From: Lutraria lutraria | Taxonomy: Eukaryota > Mollusca > Bivalvia > Venerida > Mactridae | Reading direction: 5' to 3' | Assembly (NCBI GenBank): GCA_964023205.1 | Contig: OZ026838.1 | Location: 27,431,843 to 27,495,842 of the forward strand | Length of the DNA stretch: 64,000 nucleotides | In this document: piece by piece, positions 40,001 through 55,200 of the stretch | Position numbering within the stretch: the first letter of the stretch is position 1 | Layout: the number at the start of each line of letters is the position of its first letter | Position numbers and translations under genes: made by a program | The notes under the pieces: model-generated | Databases searched by the model: none | What the model was told of the DNA's origin: nothing | Seen by the model: the letters and a program-made list of their open reading frames with translations, nothing else

Positions 40001-40259
40001 TTCAATGTAAACCGTGTTTGAAATTCAATTTGATTTAACAAAACATGTGTAAGGCTGCATATTAAACTTAATCTAAAATAATGAACTTACTCGTTAAAGC
40101 TGTTTTACTGTCTGCCGTCAGATCTAAAGACAGTATATCTCCCTTATGTCCCGCCATGGAATGTATCAACTGGCCACCCGGTTGTACTAATATTCTCTTG
40201 TCCGGTAATATACTCGGTACGGCAACATACTTGCATTTATCCAGGAACGACTTGGTACT
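29040..40259 (-). CDS. NACHT/WD gene exons 19-33: WD40 propeller(s) and acidic tail
   Basis: Exons 40091-40259, 39524-39685, 38513-38701, 37534-37650, 35342-35482, 34775-35045, 34177-34303, 33514-33685, 33274-33386, 32682-32859, 32268-32333, 31276-31443, 30673-30839, 29849-29996 and 29040-29158. Exon 19 opens with a proline-rich stretch ending in AGHKGDILSLDL, the first WD repeat. Later repeats show DGSIRLWN, DSNVRVWD and SLRLWDK endings. Exon 33 is a 39-residue acidic tail ending in six Asp, Phe and Ile. Exon 29 uses a GTTCTT donor. WD repeats serve as the sensor or partner platform. Only exons 31-33 are duplicated in the array. Confidence 0.9.
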
Positions 40260-43200
40260 CTTTAATATATAATAATTCATATATCACCGTCATGGTCGCA
40301 AATACCCTTTTTTCGTCGAACTTATAAAGCTGATGGTAATGCAGAAACTTCTACACACTTCATATTTAAACAAAGCATTGTAATCATATGTGATAATTTA
40401 TTTTACTTAGAAACTAGAAAAGTGTCTTGATAATTTTCTAGGGCTGGTCTATTAGTGAGGACACGTAGTGATCTTGCCGACAACAATGACAAAGAAAGTC
40501 ATATTTGTCATTAATCATTGTCTTATGGTGATCTTGCTTAAGTTTATTGGTGTTTGTTTAAAAAAAATAGCAACCGTTTTAAATATAGTGAAACGAGACA
40601 TTAATTAATTCATACATTTGTACTTATACAATGAGGAATTACGTGCTAAATTCGATTATAAATGTTTCAACAGTAGCCTACAGCAGAAATTAACCATTGC
40701 ACCTTTTACGAACTTTTTACGAATATCTATTTCTTTCATGAAATGAAAAACACGTGTTTGTACGAGCGTGTGGTCCTTCAAGCGACACTTGATTGGTGTG
40801 TCATGCAAAGTATAAATAAATAACGGAATCACCTTATTTCTAGGTAGACGACCAAGCATTTGTGGTATAAGTTGGTTAGGATCATATAACAGTCCTGTTT
40901 GTGCCAGCTGTAAAACATCATTAATACTGACCAGCAGTTCATCCTTAGGAAAATGTTGCTTTGCCATAGCAAAATCATCCATTATTTGCCTAGAAATATC
41001 AGAAATAGTATATTTGAATGTATTGTTTGTGTATTGTAACAGAAACAATATTGGTGAGATATGCTTTTTCGCCAAATTGTGGCTAAAGAATCGCTAATAA
41101 GAAACACTTGAGTTTGCTTCATTAGAACCTTTGTCAGAGACATATGAATGAAAAGTGATCGTATATTTTTTTTCAAACGTACTAGATTTATGAACACAGA
41201 GGCAAACTAAAATGAACATACATACCATAGTGATGTGGCGTTAAGTTTATCTAACAAAAACTGAAAGTTGCACAGACATTCATCTTTCAGAGCTTCACAC
41301 TGTCCTGCCAGACATCTGTGATATGGTAAATTGTTGAACTTGCGAAAATTATAGGACGTCCCAAACTTGTTTGATTGGTCAGCCACGTGACGATCAGCAG
41401 ATTCCTTCTGCCCACCAGGTAATGCGTAAGGTTTCAGCTTCCCTGTAATAGTGCATATTTGTTAAAATGGAATAAATTGGCGCAGGACAATTGCGCTATA
41501 GGCACTACAAAATGTTTTTGCACAAAGCATATTGGTATAAGCCAGTTTTTGTCGTAACTGGAATAAACTATTAGAACTAGAATGCCCAGGCCGGATATGA
41601 AATATACTACATTTGTAATTGTATATGGTAAAAAGTAACCGTAAATGAATTAAGTACTGCATGAAATATACATTTGGTACGTGTTAATAATGTAGATAAA
41701 ACATTATAATTTGTGTTGCATTTATTGAACACTTAACTGATGTATGTGGTTATAATACGCATTGTTTAACCCTTTCGCCGTCAGACACATATTGCTACAT
41801 TATACACTGTACTAGTATTGTCACGGATGTTCAAGAAATGGAAAATATGCGTAGATTTGTGCAGACGGGTATACCCGTACCATTGGCAGCTAAAGGGTTT
41901 AATGCAAATTTACAGCCCATGATAACTACTGTGTCAAATATGTTCACAATTTTTATACTTCGGACCATGAGTCAAATTAAAAAGTTGTGTATCATGTAAC
42001 ACAGTTTCAAAATAGACTTTACCAGCCCTGCTTTATTTCCACGCCTTATCTTTTGTAGAGTCGACTTCTTGAATTTTATTATATGTATCCAACCACATGG
42101 TCTTAATTCAAAAGGAAAGTATTGGAGGACTATCTGTTTTTGGAAGCTGCTTACCCGCTTATAAAATTATTTCCAAATACAAAATAGGACTCACCATTAG
42201 CCCAAGTCCCAGAGAAAAAATCAGCAAGAGCTGCATGCAGTTTTTTGTTCGTAGCATCATCATTACAGTACCTTGACTGAGCACTTTCTATAAATTGTCG
42301 ATGGTACCAATACATTACCGTTACACCATCAGCACCGCGATCGGCTGTGGAATAAAAAAAAACATTCATGCGACAAGTGAGCGATTACTTAGTTCACTTG
42401 TCAGATGTGAAGAAATTCTTAAAAAATACACGAATAACACTTTCACTTCTTGGCAAATGGTGTCTACAAACAACATAGACACCATTCATTTTTGAAAATA
42501 TTTTAAAGTTATTGGCGACCCATCATAACGGTAATAATTGGCATAGAACTTTAATTTCTTGGCAAATTATGTTTGCATGCAGTACATAATTATGTAGTCT
42601 CCCATTCATTTCCATAACAAGTCCGTTTTGGATTAGTTAAATACATTAATTATTCGCATTGATTAGTTAGATGATTCACACTGACCAAGATACTGGTCAA
42701 GATCGGCTCGCAATCTGACCAACAATAAAGGAGGAAGGCGCCTGATAGGTGGTGTCCAGTACATATACACATCATTTAACACATCATCATCACATGAAAG
42801 TATATCTTCAAGTTCGGTTTCTGTAAGGCCTGACTTAGCTGGAAGAAAAAAATGTCGAGCCATAAAAACAAAACCTCTAAAACAATATAATTATACATGC
42901 TAGAATAAGATTTCTTTTATTAAGATATTGTTGATTCATAAGCGGGGTGTGTGAGTTGGTGAAGCCTGGTGTGGGTCGTATTCGGAAGGTTTGTGATAGG
43001 TACATTCAAGTTTACTATAATCTTTTTAAGAATGTTGTTTTGTGTGTGTTTGTAATATTCGTACTTGTAAATTTGTGGCAACGTAATCGGTACAGAAAGA
43101 CAAAGAGTTGGTATAGTCATTTTTTAATTACCCGATTTTTTTCGGCTCCATTCAGTATCTCGGGTTAAGGGACTAGCAATGTTTCCAATATATTGTTTGC

Positions 43201-46200
43201 TTCTAATTTTATATGTGTGATATTGCGAACATGCAATTGGTACGATATCATAACTGTTTGAATTAACTTGTAACTTTACGAAGGACTAAAATCATGTTTG
43301 GTTCAAACTTACCATGCGTTAGGTATCCTAAAGCCCTTGACACAAATATTTGTCCATGCATTTTCTCCAGCCTTTGAAACAGAGCATCTATACACTGGCG
43401 TATTGTTGGCTCCAAAACCGTCGAATTCCCACTGACAAAACTAGTCCACATCACAGCTTTATCAAATGAAAGTTTCATAAACAGTGGTAGAGGACATTTA
43501 TTGCATGCATGTAGTAGGATCTTTTTCTGGTCCGGGGTAAGTCTTCGATGCTTAATCTCTAACCATTTGTCTATGATATCACCAAGATCTGTGTTGGTTA
43601 ATGTCGGGACTTTTATAAAATTCTCCGGTGTTTTCATGGAAGCCTGAAAGATATCCATGTATTAAATGTACAAATAGGCGATTTAATAATACATTGTACG
43701 TAAAGAAATATGTCACACATAACATAAACTTGAATAGCACTCAAAAGATGTTCTATTTGAAGAATTGTTTTTTTTTAAAGTATGTGAACTGAATTGATAA
43801 CTTCCATTTGAAGTGTTAAGTAACGTAATGTAAATACAATAGATCGCTAATGAATAGTGATTTTGAACAAAATACATTTATTGGATCTACATTCGACAAC
43901 TTGCAAAAAGCAAATGTTTAGGCCATGCACTGAAATCGAGGTATGCCGAGCTCTGTTGCACCTTAGTGCATGCATGCAACTAAGGCATTTTTACATATAT
44001 AACAGACTTTTTCCACTTTGGATATTACGAGAATGTTGAATAAATGCATGTTTTTAAGAACCTGTAGTGCTGGATATGCCTCGAACTCCGGTTCAGGTAA
44101 TGTTGATACTATTATCTTCACATTTGGCCTTATTCTAGTCGGGAGCCAACTCAACTTTCTAGCATTGTAAGATGGATCTAACATATCCAGTGAGTCCAGT
44201 ATTAATATAAGTGGTTGATCTGAACATGCCATAAACATACTGATATGGAATTCATCAGTAAGTGTGCGAAGATCCTGAAAACATTATTAGACATAACTGA
44301 TATGTTTGTATACATGCACACCGTACCAAATGCCAAACATATGTGTTGTCATATTTTTGTTGTTCGGTACGGAACGAAGACCAATTCTCAACAATAGATC
44401 ATGAAATTTTTCCTACATACTGGAGAACTTCCATTAACCTTCCGCCTACGAAAACAGTCCCAATTTTACAATTCAATGGCATAAATGAAAATTCAAATAT
44501 TTTGTCCATTCTAGAATCAAAGTACTGAAAATATATGGAACAGGTACAACTTTAACAATTGCATGATGTAGAAAATCGTGGTACTTAAATTAGGTCTGCA
44601 TCAAAATTCATGTGCACCAAGCAAGTGATGGCTATGGAAAGTTGAACTATCGCTCAGTTTGTTTCCAAACCTCAGCACAATACCTTACTCTTCAAAGAAA
44701 TTCAACGTTTGACTGCTTTGTAGTTCCGAACAACAGCAGCACTGCATTTCAGAGCTTTGATTTGTATAAAGAGTGTGTATGACCAGTATTGTAACGTGTT
44801 TGAACTTAAGTCTATAGGAGCATGGTCTGACTAATAATTTAACAGAAGAACATGGATTCAATACTAGTAAGCACAAAAAGTGCAAGATCTATTACCTTTG
44901 AATAACTGTACATTTGATTATTTGCAGAAGGTATACCACTATTATATTCAGTGTACAACTCACCTTTGAAACTGGTGTATCCATACCATAAGCCTGTCTT
45001 ATTTGTGTAGTAATACTTGTAAGAAGTCCGATCAAGTTGGAACTGTTAGGAGATGTTCCTATGAATCTAATAACAATAAATAAAAGCTCAAATGGAAATC
45101 TAATACTAATTTCAATTAAAGAACTACTCATTTTTACAATTGTTAAGTGTTATTTATTTATTAAGGAAATACGACATATCGCCTTGCAGATCAGATGCCG
45201 CCATCGTGTTGCGCCACAACATAAATAACTACTTCAACACAACACTGATACCATATAGATATTGCACTTAGTTCTCTATGCCATTAAGCCAGTTCCATTT
45301 ATCATAGATAGCCTTGCAACACAAATGCTAGAAATGTAGCACTTAGGAGACCATAATTTACCTTAACACAATTGTTGCTTTCTTCTTTGTCCAATTTAAA
45401 CTATTCCATGCAGATTTAGCCATCACCGAGGTCTTACCACAGCCAGAGGGTCCATACAAAACCAATGGCTCATTACTCATACCGTTTATGTAAGTTTGTA
45501 TTTTCTGGAAATACATCATGATCAATTTTACAGACATGTAGTTTCACATAGAGTCAATTCCTTAAACTTGAGTCGGGTTCCTGATACAAGATACAACAAG
45601 ATACAGTATTTATTTATCGTCAGATCGTAATATAACAATAAACATTAGTTATATACAGCTATTTACTGACAAGGATTAGTTCTAGTTTTAATTCGTTCAT
45701 TTTTAACCATCATAGTTTGGTGTCCTTACGGTTATCAATGATATTGCCAAAAAAAAGCATCTGACAACATTTTTACGAGAAAAGCATTACGTAAGTACTG
45801 TTTTAGAGCAAAAGAAATACATTTCTTATATTTCACTATCATTTCATCTATTGCTCTGTATTACTAAATGCATAAAGCTAATGGGCCATTATAGTTTTGG
45901 TCTCTGAATCATAACATTCGCCGTGAAGCTATATTCGCTTCTTGTATACCAAACAAAAGTCCAGAATAATAGGGCATGTCATACCTTTAGAAGCTCATCA
46001 CGTCCAATAAAACTTCGACATTTATCTTGACAGAATTGAATGTGTTGAACTATTTCTTCTACGACTGGATCTTCTGAAAAGTGTTTCTCTTTCACACCGT
46101 CTTGTATCATGGCGCACATTTTCTCAACAAATTGTTTATTCATTTTAGCTAGATACGCTTTATGTTCATTGTCGTCTGGATTCACACCTTAAAGTTGATT

Positions 46201-49200
46201 ATAAATGATGTCATGGTTTAGCAATTCAGCTGCTGTTTCATTAATTGCAAATTTTATTTCTGTAGTTTCTTTTTCACTTGAAACGTACGTTAACTCAGTG
46301 GGGCTCATATATTAGAAATATCCGCTTATATGGTCCTGTTCAATTTCTAAAGCAATGTGAAGGAAATGTTTTAAGAGTATACATGCATATGGTTATTGTG
46401 TGTGTAATTTTTTCATTGTATTTTACAAGAGATAGGCAAATTGAAGATGCTAAGTAGATAAAAGAAATTAATATCACGTAAATACACAAATTGTTGTACC
46501 TTTTTCTTCGTCCCATTTGATTTTATATTCAAATACATTGTTGCCAAGTTGTTTAGCAATTTCATTCTTCACGTCATTCAGCATACTTCTAGTCTTCTTT
46601 ATCTTCTCTTCCGGGTTATTGTAAGTACATTCTGAAAGAATTACACATTTTTATTGACGTTATACCATGTATTCTCAGACAAATTTATTAATTTATTTTC
46701 AACATTATTTCAGTTATATCGTGGCGGACAGTTACCTTAACCTTGGATTTCATTTAGGACATAACCAGTACTAACCACATTCTTTCCGCAAGCTATTACC
46801 AAGTTATCCCACATGATTCAGCGGTTGAGGACAAATTGACATAAATGTACTATCCTCAGTCATATTTATCATGGACAGTGTGAATCTCGCCCGGGGTTCG
46901 AACTCACAACTTCTTGATCAGTAGACCAACACTCTAACCACTGAGCTAACCGGGCGGGCTTCCCAGGCACAAGGGTAAGGTTAACAAATAACAACAGCAG
47001 CAACAATAAACACTTTACTTAAATGATATAGGCCACCGGTCAATTGCATATAATTATATCCAACTTCAGATGCTTCTTGTCGTGTGCGCCTAAGTTTACC
47101 AACCACACTTTTATAAAAGAAATATACCATCGAAATAGAAATACAAATAAATGTTTTAACATTTAGTTTATTAATTTCTTAATTTCATTATTCAAACATT
47201 GAAGGTCAGTGACCCCTTATATTGTCTGGTCTAAATCAACTTCCCTCCTATAAATTATATAACAACGATCAACAACGTACCCATATATCTTGATAGGAGA
47301 AAGCTACTTTCTTTTTCTTCAATTCCATCAATTGTACGTTTGAGCCACAGACATTCTTTTGCTGGGTTCTTCGAGCCCATCAGACCATTATAAACTTCCG
47401 TTTCTGTCACTGTAAAAATAATGATGATAAACCAATATATTCATTGGGGATGCTATAATAACAATCATAGCATACATGTTTTTAATTCTTCCTTTGTCAT
47501 AAGAATGTCGTTGGTTTATTTTAAAACCCTGTAAAATAAACTTTTGCGGATATTGTGATTTTGGTATCGTTACATTTCGTCTCGGTGAACTTTTAACAAT
47601 GACCGTAATATATATACTTCTATTTCTCCACAAAGTACAATTAATCCAAATTTACAAACCCGTAACTCGGTTATTTACGCCAAACTTCAAAACTTCAATT
47701 TGTCAAAACGGGAAAAAATGACATACGGGTTAATAGAAATATGCCGACGATTTTACAGGCTTTGGATTAAGTCCTTTTACAACACATTGTATTACTTATA
47801 TTTTGTATTTTACTGGCTTCGCAAACTCTTCCACTCCTTCCACTGATTGACCACACATATAACAATCACATTAGTTGCAGACTAATGTTAGTCTACTTAT
47901 TAGTATTTTCTGATAGGGCTTATGTACCATGTATAATGAATGGTATTCTATTTTACAAACAGTTGAACAAATAACAGTTTGCAGGATCGTAAGACATTCT
48001 GAAATTAACATACAAACCATGGCAGTCTCTTTTAAAAGTTATAATTCTAAGCAGATGCTACGGGTAAGACTTTCTCTGATTAATTTGGTCCAAATACATC
48101 TACCCGTAGTTTTTAAGATTTAAAACTTTATTACGCATGACTTTAGTTATGAATATAAGGAGGACGAGTTTCTTCAATCGGAAGTAATTCTGAAGCAAAC
48201 CTTCATTTCAAGGAATGGTTGATATACACACTATTTCAAAAGTACAAAAGTTAATTTATAATCGCTATTCTAATTACCAGAACGAATGTATTTTCGAGCA
48301 GTTTGAGCATCAAACACTTTTTGGGCGATTTCTTCTAATGTTGACTGAATGATGTCACTTTCTTTCCACCATTGTTTCTTAGCAACTGTCTTCTTATCTT
48401 TATCTTTACTGACGTAATCTGGTATGTTAAAACTGACCGGATGTGATACATACAGCTCGGGGAAAGCGTTCGTATCCTTAGTGTACCATCTAATTAATGA
48501 TACAAACACCAAAATATTGATTACAATCCTACTTGTCAATTAAGAAAACAAAGATAAAAGAGAACGAAGTAGTGATAATGTACCCGCTGGAATTAAAACA
48601 GATATAGATTACTTGGCTACTGATGTACTATTGTACGTGCTTGGACGTAATGGTGTCAGAATTCATAATTGATACTTCTTAGTTCGGTTAGTTTACGTTG
48701 GTTTGATTAAGTAAAATGAATAAGATATATAAATCAGCTCAATCGTAAAATACACTTGATCATTGATTAAAACAGACCAAACAAATCCATGTTGGAATAT
48801 TCAATAATAAGACACGCTTGGATGCGGTATGATCTATGTGAACCATTTAATGCCTTGATTATATACCGTGAAGTAATACTTTCAAATAGCAGGTAACTTA
48901 TACGTGAACTCTGATAATTATATACCATACTTACTTATTGAATAGTTCAATAACTTCTTCAGATTCGACCTTTTTCAGTATAGTTTCATATTCATTAGCA
49001 TCAATACAACGAGGGAAATCAGTATAGCCATATTTGTGTGACATCAACGACTGAAAAAGGAATCAACTTAAAAATATTCATTTTTAAGAAGTCCACGATC
49101 TCTAAACTACCTGAATTAGCGGATTAGCACAATTACAATGTACCGAGATGATCGAATTAAATGACTGCATGCACAAACTTTATACTATGTACGTTTTGAC

Positions 49201-52200
49201 GAACAGTAGATGTCAATAAATTCTAATTTATGTCTAGTCATTTACTGCATTATTCGTATACAGCACCAGTTAGTTATAATTCATTTTTTAATGTTTGTGT
49301 AGAATCACAGGTGGTTGTATCAGTGTTCGGGCCACACACAAAAAAAATCCCGTCACTGAGCTAATATTACTATCAAGGTGAAAAGCCTACTATATGTCTA
49401 TACGCCAAATAATGTGGAACATCGCAACTCGTTGTTTCAGCATGAAATACGTGCGCTGAAGGAAAATAGCTACACATGTATCAAGCGATCTGATTGGTCG
49501 GATATGTGTGTACAATAGACTGTTCATTTCATGCCGACCAATCAGATCGCTTGATACATCACTCGCGCTTGACTCAAAATGGCTTGCAGCGATGTTAAAT
49601 AACTAAAGGAACACAAGTTTACCGTTTCACAGTTATTAGATGTAATTGAATGATATTTTCGATAGGAATGAATATCTTATAGTTTATTTGAATGACATGT
49701 GTAGCAATTTTCCTTCAGCGCACATCTTTTATGCTGAAACAACGAGATGCGATGTTCCACATTGTTTGGCATATAGACATATAGTAGGCTTTTTACCTTG
49801 ATAGTTTATAAAAGCTCAGTGACGTTTTTTTTTTTGGTGAACCAAACACTGATACAGCCACCTGTGTGTAGAATGTTTCATTCCATCGGTCATTTACGCA
49901 TGATCAGCGCCATAAAAACATAAACACTTTAGTTGTTGTCATTCTAATACATGTAGTTACACAGTCAGGATTTATAAAAACGTGTCCTCATGAATGCAAA
50001 GAAAGTGATGACAAACGGCGGATACTTAACACAATCGAGAATATGAATTCAAAACTATTTTCCTGTACTAGTAATTAAAATTACCGGACCCAAGGCCAAC
50101 AACTCCTTACTTACCACAAAGTTCGGACCAGTTGATAATTTCTGACACATTTGTAATTCTCTAAGACATATTTCTGTACCCATTAGATCATCACTGGCTT
50201 CGTCACGTATTCCCCATCTCATGTCTACAACCTGGAAATCATATCCAAGTTTCTGACAGAAGGATTTAATCTCAGGGTAGGCATTCTCCATCAAACTGTT
50301 CCTCTCATGTTTGGTGTCTGTAAGAAGATAATTGGCAAGTCTTTGAAGAGACTAGGCACTGGTCATTCTATCATTTTTTTGAAAATCTTGAAAATTCATT
50401 TTATTTTATAGAATTTGTATCAAAAAGTAAAATCATAGTGTATCTTGGCTTAACATGTCGTTTTTATTTGATAAAGCATTTGCTTTTATAGGTCTTCAAA
50501 CGTGTGGAAAAAATACTTATATATGCGGTAAAAAATATATGCAATCCTCACGATATAGATGTAATTGGCTTGAAAAAATAAAATCCTGGATAACTCAGTG
50601 TTTGTTCGTACTTTATAACATCATAAAACTGATTTCATGCGCTAGTGTTGATTGGAAAGGTGCAGATAGTTCAGTGGCGAATACATGGGCTAAGTCTATA
50701 ATCTAGATTTTCATTGGACCCGCCTCCGTGGTGGAGTGGTTAAAGTCGCTGACTTCAAATAACTGTAACCTCTCATTGATAGAGGGTCGGTTCGAGCAAC
50801 GCTTCCGACCATGTCTCTTTATATGAGAAAATAGGCAGTCGCTTACGGAGGATGGGAGTCTAGTACTGGTTCTTCCCAGGAACGATGCTTAGGTGAGATG
50901 TCTGCCTCATATGACTCTATTGAAAAGGAGAGTAAAACCCGATATAAACATATAAAAGATTTGCATTGAAGATGTTCTCTATTATCTGTACCTTCATTTA
51001 TTTCAAAGTTTATTTATTTATATATTCGTAACCATGTACCTACCAGTAAAAGTACTGCTGGTGAAAATACGGACAATTTTTACAGTTGATGGACATGATA
51101 TTGTTACGTTGCCCATATAAATCTCGTCCTTTTCGGTCCTCGGTCCGTCACGTTTTATTCCAGACGAGTGTAACTGTAATGGAAGATGTTTTACAACAGT
51201 TTTTCACATACTTTATACATTTTTTTCTGGACGGTTTACTAACATGCTAACTCTTCCACAAGGAACCGCCAACGTTTCTACATGTGGATGAAAGCGGCCT
51301 TGTAGTCAGGTTTTCATGGAAGGGTTTGACCTGTCGAGATTGGGAATCGAACCCGGATGACCGGGTTACAAATCGAAAGTACTAACCACTTGACCGTGGT
51401 CGCGGTCTTTAACCTAAATAATTCCATATCTCCGAATGTCAGTGTGCCATACAATTGAGTTGGATGTCTCCGGGGTTTACCTCACATCAGCAGCCTGAGC
51501 CTTTCGGTGATCTTTTTCAGCCAAGACTCCAGGAAGACTGAGCAGAACCATCGACCTGAATACATAAGTTATAGCTTGACGGCTTCCTTACCGGTGAACT
51601 CTTCTAGTCCATCGTTGGGTTCGAACTTACAGCGATGAGTGGGGGGGGGGGGGCTGGTGACTGGGACAGGTATGCAGAAACCTTTACCACTTGACACGGG
51701 AGGCCCTCTGTTTATTTTAAGAACAAGATGTGCATGTAAATGGTCTTTGAGAAAGGTTTAGCTGTAAATTGATCTATTTCAATTAATTACAACAAAAAGT
51801 AGAAAACACATTGATAAGAAGTTTGGAGATTAAGCGATAATGCATGTGGTTAAAATCGATATAGGTGTAAATTTATTGGTAGATTTGTCTAACAATTATC
51901 TTATCAAAAGAAGTGTAGTTGTTTTCAAAGAAGTTGTGTTTTACATTTAGATCGTATTTATTTCTTCACCTACATATTCCATTGAATTTATTAACACTGA
52001 ATTGCGAATATATTTGATAAAGAATATTTTATTATAACTTTGCTTGGACTGCGTTATAAGATTCATTATCAAATGAGTACAGCATATCACTTTTCCCGAT
52101 ATATTTCGTAACAACTTACGTATGCATGCAACTACTACGTAGTAGTTTAGCATACACAGACATAATTATGTGTGAAAATTTCTTGAATAATGCAAATCAA

Positions 52201-55200
52201 CTGTAAGATTCAAGATACACAAATGAAATGAAAAAAAAAACAATAATGTAGATAAAATCATGCTACAATCCTGAAATGAAACAATTGGGATTAATCGCAT
52301 TGAACATTACGGATACTTGATATCAAAAACAGCCTGCCCATTTAGCTCAGTGGTTAGAGCGTTGGTCTACTGATCAAGAGGTTTGGAGTTCGAAACCCGG
52401 GCGAGGCACACACTGTCCATGTGACTGAAGATATTACATCCTATGTTAAATTGTCCTCCACCTCTGAATTGTGTGGGGTAGCTTGGCAGTAGCTTGCGGA
52501 CAGAATGTTGTTAGTATTGGTTAAGGTCTAAATGAAATCCAGGGAAGCTGGTTAGGATAACTACCCGACGATATAACTGAATTAATGTAGAAAATGGCGT
52601 TAAATTCGATGAAATAAATAAATTGATATAAAAGAAATTAGATGAATACAGTTTTGCACCATACGTTTAAAACATAATACTGCATCTAAATGTTGCAACA
52701 CAGTGTTGCTGGATATCGCTCTTCGTATTTCAGTAATCAGTCTATACTAATTTCGAATCAAAATAAAATGATACAAATACATAGTTATACTAACCTTAGC
52801 AGCTGCAGACTGAAATTTATTTTTCACTTTGTTCCCCTGTTCATCTTTCCGTACCTTTGTCTTCTCCTTTTTCAGAAACATCTTTGTTTTTATTCTATCC
52901 AAACCGAGTATATCTACATTATAAACATGTACAGTCACTGGGTTATTTATCTTACGATTAAAATGCATACGCAGAAGAAAAACTTGTTTTGTACAATTGT
53001 CCAATAAGTTTAGATCTCATTTCTTCTGATCGTGCTTGCATCGATCGCGTAATTATTCGATATATTGAACAATTTGCGTGCAATAAATGAATGGTGTACT
53101 TTATAAATAAACTTCCCACATGAAATTGGATACAACTAAAATGTGCATTTACAACTATGAAATTTAGAAGAGGCAGCTAGATCTATTATGTGTGGTCAAT
53201 GTAAAATGCACAGTTTCTTCAATGGTTAATGTAACATTTAGTCATAGTTTAAATCTACTCTGGAATAAAGTTACACTGTTCCAATATATTTGTGATAGTT
53301 CGTCTAACAGACAGTCCGAATACATTAATTTTTGTTTATCCAGTTTGGTAAACATTACCTAAATTAACCTTCTACAACAAATCTCACGTATTAAGTAAAA
53401 TATGAATGCAGTTTGTAACGTAAATATTCGTAAGCTGTTTGAAGCCTAAAGAGCGCACAAACAACGTCAAGCAATAATAGTTAAATCACTTCAGAAAAGA
53501 GCCTTTGATAACAATGTTGCTATTACGCGTAAACGCAGATACCATGAAAATGCTAAGTACAATCTAACAAATACATACAGTTCAATGTTTTCTCTAAAAA
53601 TTGTTTTATATGATAACAATTATCAACGTCGAGTTTATGACAAAGCGGAACTAGCCACACTACGGCCTTCTCTGAATAATTGAAAAAGAACCACAAACTT
53701 ACTATCGACATCTTCGTCATTTTCAATACCCATCTCCATTTTTCTGACAATCGTCTTGGTATCAAATCGAGAAGCATGTTGACTGAAATAAAAGTACAGT
53801 ACATATAGAATCATCTACCACGTGTGATCCAACATGTTTCCATCACGATCATGTGATACACGTAAGGGTGTCAGGTCAGTTGCTGGAGGGACATGTCGAG
53901 TTACATGGGGCCGTATTTGCCGTAATAAATATTTTATGATGTATTAGATTTTCTAGGGACAAGTTGTTAAAGTTTGCTCGGTTAAGCCATCGTTAAAGAT
54001 GGTGGTTGAAGGTTTGCCAAACAATAGGTAGGTTATATATGTATTTTTTCCTTTTTTTTAATTCATCATATTAAAAAAGATAGCAAAACTAAACTGGGGG
54101 CCTCAGCACATGCGGTCGAACGGTTATGGTCTGGACCTTCGACGCCGGGAGTTCAATCAAACTTCTCATGTGAGGAAGCTGTGCGACCAGCTAACGGAAG
54201 ATGGCTGGTTCTACCCAGCTGTACGCATTGGATTCTTCGTCTATCGTTACAGCTGAAAAGTCGCCAAAGGACCTTAGCTGATGCTTTGACGTTATACTCG
54301 TAGGGAAAACGACCACCTCTGTCAAATATGTACTAGTATTCATAATTCAAACTATTTGAAGTATGCAAGACTAGTTCAAGAAAAAAATCACGATTTCATG
54401 TATTTCGAAGGGGCAAACTAAGATCACGTGGGTGTAATGACTTATTAGTTTGGTTTCAATGTTTCTTCAATAATTTATATTCATAATGTTACCATTGTAA
54501 AATTAAGTTTTCATGTCCCACATGTGGTCGTAATACATGCATCTAATTATCTCACCGAATGTACAGTCAAACCTGTGTTACCGGCCACCTGCGAATAGTT
54601 GCCACCCTGTGATTAAATGTAATTTCTTACAAAACCCACAGTGACTATTTAGAACGAAATGCCCTCTAAATAAAGGCCACCAGTCAATGAAGGCCACAAT
54701 TTGTCTTTTCTTTTGGTGACCTTTGTTTACAGGTTTGACTGTACTTCATTATGTTAATGGACATTCGCAACAAAATGTTTGATTATTCTATTAAAAGTAC
54801 TTGTGTGTACAAAGTATACTTCTGATATTCACATCGCTGTATTTGTATATTGAAGTATAGGCCACAATTTTCTATATACTATTTACGGAAGGAGAAAAAA
54901 ATCAATACGGCTTGTATCTTAAACAACTAAACAAAACACACGTGTTTAAAACCATGATACGCTATTTAGATGACTCAGTCACCCGAGACAGTATATTGAA
55001 CATAAACATTGCAAGCTAAAATTAGAACACATTATTTATCTTGAAACTAACGATTGCAATGTCTAAAAGTATATCAGTGAATACAGTATAGACTGTATTA
55101 TAATGTTTTAAATCGATAAACACACTTTAATGTAATGTATTGGCGATATATAACGTTACTTGATAAAGTGGTAGATAAGAAAATGTGAAACAAAATGGAA

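Noticed and set aside
50455..50706. 83-codon plus open frame in NACHT/WD intron 4
   Set aside because: No motif or homolog recognised; opposite strand to the gene and AT-rich.
52332..52400. Possible functional tRNA gene
   Set aside because: A and B boxes are present, but the acceptor stem does not close and the sequence continues into a SINE tail shared with 46680-46968.
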